The notes under the pieces were generated by a model that saw nothing but the letters and a program-made list of their open reading frames with translations, had not been told where the DNA came from and made no database searches. Shown here piece after piece: positions 6,767 through 13,759 of a stretch of DNA of 15,160 nucleotides. Source of the DNA: JBBRTJ01 sp038244535 (GTDB lineage Bacteria > Actinomycetota > Acidimicrobiia > Acidimicrobiales > Ilumatobacteraceae); the NCBI GenBank assembly GCA_038244535.1, contig JBBRTJ010000089.1, forward strand, positions 1 through 15,160, given 5' to 3'. Each line of letters opens with the position of its first letter. Position 1 is the first letter of the stretch. A program made the translations under genes and the position numbers.

Positions 6767-9439
6767 TCATGCGGGCACCGGTTCGAGATGGAGGTCGGCC
6801 GAGCAGTACGCCGTGTACGCCAGCCCCATCAGATTCCCCTTCAGCAGCAGCGCGAGGCGCATCGAGCGCAGCGCATCGCCGACGCCATCACCGCGTCGCA
6901 GGCCGCCCCACACCAGCTCGCCGGCTTCGCTGGCGACCGCCTGGTCGAGGGTGATCTCGGTGCCGATCACGCCGGAGGCGTAGATCCCGGCGAACGTGTC
7001 GACGAACTCGACCAGCGTGCGCGGTGAGATCTCGGCGGTGTGGCAGCCGTTGATGAACACCAGCGGCGAGGTGGTGCGCCAGTGGTCGTCGGGCCACAGT
7101 GCCTCGTACCACGCCGACAGGTCCCCGACGTCGAGCACCTCACCCTTGCCGACGCCCAAGCGGGGCTGTGGCGACGCACCGGCGAGCTCGGCGCGCTGAC
7201 CGTGGCAGTAGAAGTAGACGAACTCCAGCGCCGTCCGGGCGAGGTCGTCTTGGATCGCCTGCTTGTCGTCGGCCCGCAGGAGCGCGAGTGGCGCCACCAC
7301 CCGACCGAGTCGCTCGAGGTGGGCGGCAGTGGCACCAGCGTTGAGGTCCTGGCTGATGGCCACCACCATCGTGCCGGGGGGCGCCCCCATGGTCACGGTG
7401 GACGGCAGCGTGCGCCCCTTGGGCATCGAGGGCGGCTCCTCGATCACGTGGTGCAGCCCCCAGAAGCCGAACGGGCACAGCACGTCGAGCCCATGATCGT
7501 TGGCATGAGGGCACTGCGTCGGCAGCGGCGCCCGGGCGAACGTGCCATCGAAGAGCTGCTCGACGACCGCACAGAACCGCCACTGCTGCGGACTGCCGAG
7601 CTGGATCGGCAGGTCGTAGACGAGCGCCCACGGGAACACCAGCCCGCTGCGCCCGGCGCGGGCCACCTGGATGGTGCCGGGCTCGTCGAGCACACGTCGC
7701 ACCAGATCCCGGCCGGCGTCACGCTGGTCGACGAACAGCACGTCCCACAGCCGCCGGCCAAGGGGTACGAGAGAGCGCAGGTCGTCCTCGAAGCCCTTGC
7801 GGTCCTTGCTGTTGTCAGTTCGGTACCGGTTGATGCGAGCCCCCGATGCGCCCGCTCCCCCACCGCGCTGTTCGATGTGCACGGCATACAGCGCCGAGCG
7901 GGCGGCCCCGATGGCGTCTTCGAGCTGGGCCTCGCCCAGAGTGAAGCCCACGGTGGCGCCGTCGGCGCCCGCGTGCACCGCAATCGTGTGCGTGGCGCCG
8001 GGGTCGTCGTTGGTGACGATGGAGAGGCGCCGACTGGCGAGCTGATCGAGCCCCACCAGTCCATCGGTCAGCGTGTAGTCGATCTCGCCCGTCATCGGGT
8101 GGCCGGGGGCCTCCCGGGGTCCGACGGCAGCCAGTACGACGGCTGACTGCACGAGGTTGCCGCGGTGGTGCACCAGCACCCGCGCCTTGACGGCACCCTC
8201 ACCGGGCGTCTGCACCGCAAGCGACCAGGTGGAGCGGCGCTCGGCCGGGGCGCAAGAGTGAGCGCCGCCGGGCTCGCAGCGGCACGTGAATGCGGCGCCG
8301 GTCAACGGCAGGAACAGCGCCGTCGTGGCCTGGAGAGCGCGAAGGTCGGGGTCGGTGGCATCGCGGAGCTCCTCGCTGATGACCGATGCCGTGAGCCAGT
8401 GACCACCCGCCTCAGGCGGGAGGTCAGGGAACGCAGGACCGCTGATCACCGACGCTGCTTGCTGTGGACCAAGGCTGATCTGCAGCGCGTACGGCGTCAG
8501 GGCCGCCAGGCAACGATCGGCGGGGACGGGCCGCTCCCCGGCCGGATCGGCGAACCAGGCGCCGAGGTAGCGGGCCTCGCTCGGTGCGCGAGGCGGGGAA
8601 GCAGCAGCGACGGGCGGAGGCAGGGGGGCAACCGCCGCCGGTGCCGGTGGAGGCAGCGGAGCCGCAGGCCCCGGCGGACCTGGAGGAGCAGCCGACGCGG
8701 GCGGGGGTGCCGGCTCGGCTGACACCGGCGGCGAGCTGCTCGGCCTCTCGATGGTCTTGGCTGACATCGGCCCGCCACGACCTCGCCCCCCACCCGTGCG
8801 CAGGGAGCTGGTGATGCCCCCGAAGGCCGCTGGTGCGGCCGCGATGAGCGCTCCGGCAGCCGCCGTCGCCGGGCCTCCGAGCTGCTGCCACGCGACGGCG
8901 ATGCCAACGCCGGCCAGCAGACCCGCCAGCACGGCCCGCACCACCGCTCGCGCCCGGATGGCCAGGACCAGCAGCGCCAAGCCGAGCAGAGCCAACCCAA
9001 TGGCCCCGAGGAACACCGGCTTGGTCAGCGTCGTGCCGTCGACGACGACGAACACCGTGCCCGTGCAGCCTCCGCTCACCTCGATGAGGTAGCGGCCGGT
9101 GCCCCAGCGGGTCACGTCATCGACCTCTGCCACCACCACCCCGTTGCCACCGGTGGCCTGGAGGGTTCGCAAGGTGATGCCGAACACCTTGATGGCTGCC
9201 GTGATCGGCGCCCGCGAACCGACCGTCCCGGCGATCCTGAGCTGCTCCCCGGCCGACACGTGGATCGGATGGGTGCTGCTGGCAGCCGCCTCGACATCGG
9301 CCGCCGAGATCACCGTTCCCCGTCCGCTCCGGTCGACCGTGGCGATCCGACAGTCCCCTGTCGCCGCATGGGCGGGTCGGGCCAACAGCAGTCCCGTCGC
9401 CGCCGTCACCAGCAGCCCCACGGTGAGCAACCGACGCAT
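6767..9439 (-). CDS. Membrane-anchored CHAT-domain (caspase-like) protein
   Basis: The 890-residue protein begins with a signal peptide (1-25, ending ARPAHA). An extracytoplasmic, probably beta-rich domain (about 26-140) follows, with Cys30 and Cys125 able to form a disulfide. Hydrophobic segments lie at about 142-161, 166-184 and 190-209, then a basic Gly/Arg stretch, a Pro/Ala stalk (233-286) and a middle region with a CRCEPGGAHSC cluster (Cys386, 388, 396). The C-terminal third carries the CHAT signature: His746 in FVYFYCHGQ and Cys799 in VFINGCHTAE, 53 residues apart, both after beta-strand-like stretches as in caspase-fold peptidases. Three membrane passes and basic residues at 162-168 and 214-221 place the CHAT domain in the cytoplasm. 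CHAT proteins are cysteine proteases, several in antiphage or cell-death systems. ATG 9439 has GGGAGGT upstream. The target is unknown; the small membrane protein 19 bases downstream is a candidate partner. Confidence 0.82.
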   Translation of the reverse strand: MRRLLTVGLLVTAATGLLLARPAHAATGDCRIATVDRSGRGTVISAADVEAAASSTHPIHVSAGEQLRIAGTVGSRAPITAAIKVFGITLRTLQATGGNGVVVAEVDDVTRWGTGRYLIEVSGGCTGTVFVVVDGTTLTKPVFLGAIGLALLGLALLVLAIRARAVVRAVLAGLLAGVGIAVAWQQLGGPATAAAGALIAAAPAAFGGITSSLRTGGGRGRGGPMSAKTIERPSSSPPVSAEPAPPPASAAPPGPPGPAAPLPPPAPAAVAPLPPPVAAASPPRAPSEARYLGAWFADPAGERPVPADRCLAALTPYALQISLGPQQAASVISGPAFPDLPPEAGGHWLTASVISEELRDATDPDLRALQATTALFLPLTGAAFTCRCEPGGAHSCAPAERRSTWSLAVQTPGEGAVKARVLVHHRGNLVQSAVVLAAVGPREAPGHPMTGEIDYTLTDGLVGLDQLASRRLSIVTNDDPGATHTIAVHAGADGATVGFTLGEAQLEDAIGAARSALYAVHIEQRGGGAGASGARINRYRTDNSKDRKGFEDDLRSLVPLGRRLWDVLFVDQRDAGRDLVRRVLDEPGTIQVARAGRSGLVFPWALVYDLPIQLGSPQQWRFCAVVEQLFDGTFARAPLPTQCPHANDHGLDVLCPFGFWGLHHVIEEPPSMPKGRTLPSTVTMGAPPGTMVVAISQDLNAGATAAHLERLGRVVAPLALLRADDKQAIQDDLARTALEFVYFYCHGQRAELAGASPQPRLGVGKGEVLDVGDLSAWYEALWPDDHWRTTSPLVFINGCHTAEISPRTLVEFVDTFAGIYASGVIGTEITLDQAVASEAGELVWGGLRRGDGVGDALRSMRLALLLKGNLMGLAYTAYCSADLHLEPVPA
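8582..8743 (-). repeat. Proline/alanine-rich low-complexity linker in the CHAT protein
   Basis: Codons 233-286 are mostly Pro, Ala and Ser with PPP and PLPPP units. It separates the membrane segments from the cytoplasmic middle and CHAT regions and is most simply a flexible stalk. An in-frame ATG at 8765-8767 lies just before it and could in principle start a soluble form, but no well-spaced ribosome-binding site supports that. Confidence 0.7.
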
Positions 9440-9447
9440 GGGCCACC

Positions 9448-9490
9448 TCCCTCGCAGAGCGTAGGCCGCAGTCGCCCGATCGGCGAGGGA
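9448..9490 (-). promoter_or_regulatory. Leader inverted repeat that could mask the CHAT gene ribosome-binding site
   Basis: TCCCTCGC at 9448-9455 and GCGAGGGA at 9483-9490 are perfect 8-bp reverse complements, 27 bases apart. In the minus-strand transcript the upstream arm reads UCCCUCGC and the downstream arm GCGAGGGA. The downstream arm runs into the Shine-Dalgarno GGGAGGU, which ends a few bases before the AUG at 9439. Pairing would partly hide the ribosome-binding site. It could equally be a DNA operator. The function is inferred, and the transcription start is unknown. Confidence 0.35.
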
Positions 9491-9502
9491 TCATTGCTCG
9501 AC

Positions 9503-9532
9503 GACGCCGACGACGACGTCGTAGGCGGCGTC
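9503..9532. terminator. Hairpin over the histidine-phosphatase stop codon
   Basis: GACGCCG (9503-9509) pairs with CGGCGTC (9526-9532). Inside lies the self-complementary ACGACGTCGT (9513-9522), which can extend the hairpin. It overlaps the last bases of the minus-strand phosphatase gene and lies between that gene and the CHAT gene. No T-run follows on the minus strand, so termination is a positional inference. Confidence 0.35.
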
Positions 9533-10133
9533 AGCCCTCGATGCGCATGTGCACCGGGGCGTCAGCGCCAAGGTGGGCGATCTCGTTGAACGAGCGCAGG
9601 ACCGGCCCGCGCGCCGTGATGCCCAACCGGGTGATGGACGCCTGGTCGAGGTGCGATCGCCACGCCGTCTCGGGCCCCGACGCCAGCGCCCAGGCCACTG
9701 CGGCCTTGATCGGCGAGACGTGGCTCACGACCACGACGTGACGATCGACAGCGAGGGTCAGCAGCGCCTCGCACGCCTCGGTCACCCGAACGGCCATGGC
9801 GGCCAGCGACTCGCCCCCGGCAGGCACGAAGTCAGGATCACGACGCCAGCGATCCCACACGTCGACCCCGACCGACGACACGGGCCGGCCGTCGAGCTCG
9901 CCGTAGTCGAGCTCGAGCCAGCGCTCGTCGACCTCGACCTCGGTGGCGAAGGCGGCCGCCGTCTGACGGGCCCGTAGCAGCGGGCTCACGACGACCACGT
10001 CGACCACACCGAGTGCGGCAGCGATGCACGCGGCCTGACGCTCGCCGACCTCGTCAAGCGGAGGATCCAGCCGTCCGAGCAGCAGGCCCGCAGCGTTGGC
10101 GGCAGTACGCCCATGACGGACCAGGGTGAGCAC
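9531..10133 (-). CDS. Histidine phosphatase family protein (phosphoglycerate mutase/CobC-like)
   Basis: The 200-residue protein starts VLTLVRHGRT: His7 is the residue phosphorylated during catalysis and Arg6 part of the phosphate pocket. SPLLRARQT at 50-58 supplies the second pocket arginine (Arg54), Glu79 in YGELDG matches the catalytic acid position, and VVVVSH ends in the second catalytic His138. The length fits the small soluble branch that includes alpha-ribazole phosphatase (CobC) and broad acid phosphatases. Substrate cannot be told from sequence. GTG 10133 was chosen because it sits directly before the first strand; GTG 10151 is an alternative and neither has a good ribosome-binding site, which fits translation coupled to the gene ending 29 bases upstream. 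In mycobacteria a CobC-like domain fused to RNase H (Rv2228c) sits next to the zinc-ribbon gene; here it stands alone with no RNase H. Confidence 0.85.
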   Translation of the reverse strand: MLTLVRHGRTAANAAGLLLGRLDPPLDEVGERQAACIAAALGVVDVVVVSPLLRARQTAAAFATEVEVDERWLELDYGELDGRPVSSVGVDVWDRWRRDPDFVPAGGESLAAMAVRVTEACEALLTLAVDRHVVVVSHVSPIKAAVAWALASGPETAWRSHLDQASITRLGITARGPVLRSFNEIAHLGADAPVHMRIEG

Positions 10134-10162
10134 GCCCGCATTCGACCACACCTCGAGCCGGT

Positions 10163-10666
10163 TCAGCGCCGGGCCGGGCCACCGACGAGTGCCAGGCGAC
10201 CGCTGCGCACGAAGACGGCGCGCCGCCGCGGATCGTGCAGCCCGCAGCGCTGCCAGCCCCACCAGATCACGCCCAGGCCAGCGAGCTCGAGCGCGAGGCC
10301 GAACCCCAGCCCCCGGTCGACGGTGGGAAGCGCCGCGTCCGTGAAGGCCCAGCCCGTGACCGGCCACCAGAACACCTTGGTGTCAGTGAAGGCCCCGTCG
10401 AGCAGCAGGTGCAGGAACATGCCGATGGGCACGGCGAGCCACCGCTTGCGCCGCGCCCGCCGCGCCCGCCCCGGTGTGGCCAGCACCACCACGACGAGCA
10501 CGATGACCCCGGCCGTCACGCTGTGCATCCCGCGCGCTCCGCCTCCCAGCCCGTCGATCACGTCGGGGGCCACCGCACCGACCATCACCAGGCGGTAGTC
10601 CATCGACGGGTCGCGGAACACGAACCAGACGATGAGGCACGACATCGCGCAGAACCACAGAAGCAC
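10163..10666 (-). CDS. YdjM/DUF457-like membrane-bound metal-dependent hydrolase
   Basis: The 167-residue protein has about four hydrophobic segments: 1-17, 50-63, 77-89 and about 119-136. Conserved polar residues have the spacing of the YdjM/DUF457 family: Asp35 and Asp38 in GAVAPDVIDG, His48 in GMHS, His86 and Asp90 in GMFLHLLLDG, and the WWP at 100-102. These would form a metal site at the membrane face. The family is described as membrane-bound metal-dependent hydrolases, with substrate unknown; the E. coli member is LexA-regulated. A short basic loop (RARRARRKR, about 67-75) lies between segments two and three and should be cytoplasmic. The GTG start follows the stop of the zinc-ribbon gene by seven bases, so translation is probably coupled. 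ATG 10645 is a weaker alternative because it cuts the first segment. Confidence 0.7.
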   Translation of the reverse strand: MLLWFCAMSCLIVWFVFRDPSMDYRLVMVGAVAPDVIDGLGGGARGMHSVTAGVIVLVVVVLATPGRARRARRKRWLAVPIGMFLHLLLDGAFTDTKVFWWPVTGWAFTDAALPTVDRGLGFGLALELAGLGVIWWGWQRCGLHDPRRRAVFVRSGRLALVGGPARR

Positions 10667-10673
10667 GATGGGC

Positions 10674-11381
10674 TCAGAGGTGCAGCAGGCGCCCGCACTG
10701 CTCGCACTCGGGCAGCGCTCCAGCGGGAAGTGCCCTCAGCTGCTCGAGCTCCATCGTCGACAGCGCAAGGTTGCACCCCGAGCAGTGACCATGGGTCACC
10801 AGCGCGACGGCAACACCGCCGAGGCGCGCCCTCAGCTTCTCGTAGCGCGCCATGAGGCCGACCGGCACCGGTTCGGCGGCCAGATCCCGGGCGATTCGCT
10901 CGGCCCGCTCCTCGGCGTCGATCGCTCCATCGGCTTCGGCCAGCGACGAGCGCAGCGCGTCGGCCCGGTCGTCGAGTGCGGTCGCCTCGGCCGTCAGCGC
11001 GGCGCGCTCGGCCTCGAGCGGCTCGCCCCGCTCCATCAGATCAAAGATCTCGTCCTCCCAGACCACCTGGCGTTCGTGCAGGCCGTCGATCTCGTGCTGG
11101 AGGGCCTCGATCTCGCGCAGCACCGAGCCCGTGGCCAGCTTGCGTCGGAGCCCGGCCTGCTTGGCCGCCGACTGGTTCACGTCGTCCTCGAGCTGCGCCT
11201 GCCGGCTCGCCATGGAAGCGAGCTCACGGTCGATGCGGGCCACCTCGGCGATGACAACGCGACGGCGCTCGGCGAGCTGGGCCAGCTCCAACCGATCAGG
11301 CAGCGAGGCCCGCCGGAAGGTCAGCTGGTCGAGCACGGTGTCGTGGTGCTGGACGGCGAAGAGCTGGTCCAGATCGTTCAC
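10674..11381 (-). CDS. Coiled-coil protein with C-terminal C4 zinc ribbon (zf-RING_7 type)
   Basis: The 235-residue protein begins VNDLDQLFAVQHHDTVLDQL. Up to about residue 170 it is a long, charged, Leu/Glu/Arg/Ala-rich helical region with heptad character, as in the Rv2229c-like family. The end holds two knuckles, CSGC (200-203) and CEQC (226-229), which together should bind one zinc ion. Family members probably bind nucleic acid or act as structural adaptors; the precise role is unknown. GTG 11381 was chosen because it starts the family-like N-terminus and has GGAG five bases upstream. It lies 11 bases after the PBP stop. A longer open frame continues through the PBP gene in another phase, but that part is an antisense-free shadow with no family features. 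Confidence 0.85.
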   Translation of the reverse strand: MNDLDQLFAVQHHDTVLDQLTFRRASLPDRLELAQLAERRRVVIAEVARIDRELASMASRQAQLEDDVNQSAAKQAGLRRKLATGSVLREIEALQHEIDGLHERQVVWEDEIFDLMERGEPLEAERAALTAEATALDDRADALRSSLAEADGAIDAEERAERIARDLAAEPVPVGLMARYEKLRARLGGVAVALVTHGHCSGCNLALSTMELEQLRALPAGALPECEQCGRLLHL

Positions 11382-11392
11382 GTTGGCTCCGG

Positions 11393-13699
11393 TCAGCCCG
11401 ACGGGGCGATCGTGGTGGTCCTCGGCACCGTAGACGCCACCGGGGTGGTCGACGGCAAGATGGTGGTAGTCGGCAACGGCGTGGTCGTGGTGGCCGCAGT
11501 GGTCGTGTCCGACACCGTGGTGGACGACTCGGTCGAGGGGGGCCCGGTGGTGGTGGTGCCAGCCGTCGTGGTGGTGCTCGCCGCCGTGGTGCTGGGCGGG
11601 CCCTTGGCACAGCTGAACACGACATAGCCCTTGATCGGAGCAGTCGCCACCGGGGCTGACGGGTCGATCGGTTGACCCGCGATCGTGGTCGGCAGCCGCG
11701 GCTTCCACGTGGTAGTCGCCCGAGGCGCGGTGGACGGCGCCAGCGGGTCGACGGCGACCGTGGTCGGTGCGGACTGCACGCATTCGACCCCCGGGAGAAA
11801 GAGCCTGGCGGCGCCCCGCTTCAGCGCCCCAGGATCGCCAAAGGGGATGATCGGCTGTCCCGCCAACGCCGACTGCATGAACTGGTGCCAGATCCGAGCC
11901 GGAAACGACCCGCCGGTGATGCCGCCACGGACGTCGCCGATGTTCTTCATCGTCTCGTAGATCCGGGGGTTGCCCATCCACACCGCCGTCGACAGCTGCG
12001 GTGTGAACCCGACGAACCAGGCGTTCTGGTAGAGGTCGTCGGTGCCGGTCTTGCCCGCCGACGGACGATCGGTGAGGCGTGCCTTCACACCGGTGCCCCG
12101 GGTGACGACGGTGGTCAGCACCTGGGTCGCCCGAGCGGCAACGTCGGGAGCGATGACCTGCTTGGGCTGGTCGACGTGCTGGAAGATCACCTTGCCGTCC
12201 TGCGTCTCGACCCGCTCGATCCGATACGGGGCCCGGCGGATCCCCCCGGCGGCCAAGGTGGCGTAGGCGCTGGCCATCTCCATCGGCGACACACCGACGT
12301 CGCCGATGGCGACCGACAGGTTCTCGCCGATCGGGGCCGTGATGCCCATCTTGCGGGCCACGGCGATGACCCGCTTGATGCCGACGATCTGGCCGAGACG
12401 CGTGTACGCGCAGTTGATCGACTCCCACGTCATCTGGTCGAGCGGACCCACGCCGCCGTTCTCGCCGAACACCACGAAGGGGTTGGGGGTACCGCCGGGG
12501 TTCGGGTACGCGCAGGGCGCAGTGCCGTCGATGAGGTCGTTGGGCTGCACCCCCGCCTCGAGCGCGGCCACCAAGACGAAGGTCTTGAAGCTCGAGCCGG
12601 TCTGGCGGTTCGAGCGCAGCGAGAGGTCGTACTTCCACTGCTCAAACCCCGGTCCACCGACCTGGGCTCGGATGGCGCCGGTGGCCGGCTCGACCGAGGC
12701 CAGCGCGGCCTCGAAGCGACCGCCGGTGTATGGCATCACCTGGGTGCGGGCCTGCTCGGCAAGCTGCTGCAGCCGTGGGTCGTAGGTCGTGTACACCTTG
12801 AGGCCGCCCCGGAACACCGCGTTGTACCGCTGCTGCGGGTTGTCGCCGAGGTAGCCCGCCGAGAGCAGCTCCTGCTTCACCGCTTCGGCGAAGTAGCCGT
12901 TGCGCTCTTCGGTGCTCGAGGTGCTGAGGGGCTTGATGGGCAGCGGCGAGCGGTCGGCCGCGGCGGCCTCGTCCTTGGTCATCTTGCCGAGGGCCACGAG
13001 GCGGTCGAGCACCTGGCGCCGACGGTTGCGGGAGTCCTGCGGGTTCTGGAACGGGTCGTAGCCCACCGGGTTGCGGATGAGGCCGGCGATGAAGCCACCC
13101 TCGGTCAAGGTGAGGGTGTTGGCATCGTGGCCGAAGTACACCTCGGCGGCGGCCTGGATCCCGTAGGCCCCGTTGCCGAAGTAGATCGTGTTGAGGTAGC
13201 GCTCGAGGATCTGGTCCTTGGTCAGCTCCTTTTCGAGCCGTAGCGCGTACATCGCCTCGGTGATCTTGCGGTTGGTGTCCCGCTTCGACGACAGCAGCGC
13301 GTTCTTCACGAGCTGCTGGGTGATCGTGCTGCCACCCTGCACCACCTGACCGGCCGACACGTTGGCCAGGGTGGCCCGCAAGATCGAGCGGACGTTGACG
13401 CCGGAGTGGTCGTAGAAGTGCTCGTCCTCGACGGCGAGCACTGCATCGATGGCGGGCTTGGACACCAAGTCGAGCGTGACCGGCTTGCGATTCTCCTCGG
13501 CCCTGAGCGTGATGAGGACGCCGCCGCCCGAGTCAAAGATCACCGAACGCTGCGCCAGCTGGTTCAGCTCGGGGATGGACGAGTCGGACTGGTGCGCCTC
13601 GGCCAGCGCGACGAGCTGCGGTATCGCCGCCAGGGCGATCGCTGCCGCGCCGATTCCGGCGATGGCCACGACGAAGAAGAGCCTCACCAGCGAACGCAT
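11393..13699 (-). CDS. Class A penicillin-binding protein (transglycosylase/transpeptidase)
   Basis: The 768-residue protein builds peptidoglycan at the outer face of the membrane. A single N-terminal membrane segment (about 7-27) is followed by a GT51 glycosyltransferase domain: EDEHFYDHSG with catalytic Glu91, GGSTITQQLVKN at 122-133, and KITEAMYALRLEKELTKDQI with Glu148. The transpeptidase domain has Ser369 and Lys372 in SSFK, SIN at 427-429 and KTG at 550-552, all intact. The region after about 640 lacks known catalytic motifs and ends in a 69-residue Thr-rich tail. There is no PASTA repeat. The start ATG 13699 has GGGGA six bases upstream and directly precedes the basic residues of the membrane anchor. 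It is the first gene of a four-gene minus-strand unit and is divergent from the luciferase-like oxidoreductase gene. Actinobacterial ponA-type enzymes are the closest comparison I can make. Confidence 0.95.
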   Translation of the reverse strand: MRSLVRLFFVVAIAGIGAAAIALAAIPQLVALAEAHQSDSSIPELNQLAQRSVIFDSGGGVLITLRAEENRKPVTLDLVSKPAIDAVLAVEDEHFYDHSGVNVRSILRATLANVSAGQVVQGGSTITQQLVKNALLSSKRDTNRKITEAMYALRLEKELTKDQILERYLNTIYFGNGAYGIQAAAEVYFGHDANTLTLTEGGFIAGLIRNPVGYDPFQNPQDSRNRRRQVLDRLVALGKMTKDEAAAADRSPLPIKPLSTSSTEERNGYFAEAVKQELLSAGYLGDNPQQRYNAVFRGGLKVYTTYDPRLQQLAEQARTQVMPYTGGRFEAALASVEPATGAIRAQVGGPGFEQWKYDLSLRSNRQTGSSFKTFVLVAALEAGVQPNDLIDGTAPCAYPNPGGTPNPFVVFGENGGVGPLDQMTWESINCAYTRLGQIVGIKRVIAVARKMGITAPIGENLSVAIGDVGVSPMEMASAYATLAAGGIRRAPYRIERVETQDGKVIFQHVDQPKQVIAPDVAARATQVLTTVVTRGTGVKARLTDRPSAGKTGTDDLYQNAWFVGFTPQLSTAVWMGNPRIYETMKNIGDVRGGITGGSFPARIWHQFMQSALAGQPIIPFGDPGALKRGAARLFLPGVECVQSAPTTVAVDPLAPSTAPRATTTWKPRLPTTIAGQPIDPSAPVATAPIKGYVVFSCAKGPPSTTAASTTTTAGTTTTGPPSTESSTTVSDTTTAATTTTPLPTTTILPSTTPVASTVPRTTTIAPSG
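11396..11602 (-). repeat. Thr-rich low-complexity tail of the PBP
   Basis: Codons 700-768 encode 29 threonines in 69 residues, in runs such as TTTT separated by Pro, Ser and Ala. On the + strand this appears as GTGGT-rich repetition. It is an extracellular, probably flexible and possibly O-mannosylated tail, comparable in position to the Pro-rich tails of some actinobacterial PBPs. Glycosylation is inference. Confidence 0.8.
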
Positions 13700-13707
13700 G
13701 ATCGTCC

Positions 13708-13736
13708 CCGAGGGTACTGCCGCACCCCTCCCTCGG
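13708..13736. promoter_or_regulatory. Inverted repeat in the divergent PBP/oxidoreductase promoter region
   Basis: CCGAGGG (13708-13714) and CCCTCGG (13730-13736) are perfect 7-bp reverse complements with 15 bases between them, so their centres are 22 bases (two helical turns) apart. The left arm overlaps TACCCT on the minus strand (13716-13711), a TANNNT match that could be the -10 of the PBP gene. An operator controlling one or both divergent genes is possible; the sequence alone does not prove it. Confidence 0.35.
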
Positions 13737-13746
13737 CCCGGTCACC

Positions 13747-13752
13747 TACCGT
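13747..13752 (+). promoter_or_regulatory. Candidate -10 element for a leaderless oxidoreductase mRNA
   Basis: TACCGT fits the actinobacterial TANNNT -10 pattern. It ends seven bases before GTG 13760, the distance expected if transcription begins at the start codon itself. No Shine-Dalgarno sequence precedes this gene. No -35 match is seen. Confidence 0.35.
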
Positions 13753-13759
13753 GGCGTCC

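Noticed and set aside
7040..8146. 368-codon plus-strand open frame inside the CHAT gene
   Set aside because: Antisense shadow; the minus strand carries a coherent protein with membrane segments and a His/Cys dyad.
10134..10367. Upstream extension of the histidine phosphatase, possibly an RNase H remnant
   Set aside because: It overlaps the YdjM-like gene on the same strand in another phase and shows no RNase H motif.
11396..11602. GTGGT-rich stretch as a CRISPR or tandem-repeat array
   Set aside because: Units are irregular and explained by Thr codons of the PBP tail; no constant repeat with unique spacers.
11382..12638. Long upstream extension of the zinc-ribbon frame
   Set aside because: It is an out-of-phase reading of the PBP gene with His/Arg/Gly-rich sequence and no family features.
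11672..13243. 523-codon plus-strand open frame inside the PBP gene
   Set aside because: Antisense shadow of a gene whose GT51 and transpeptidase motifs are all intact on the minus strand.
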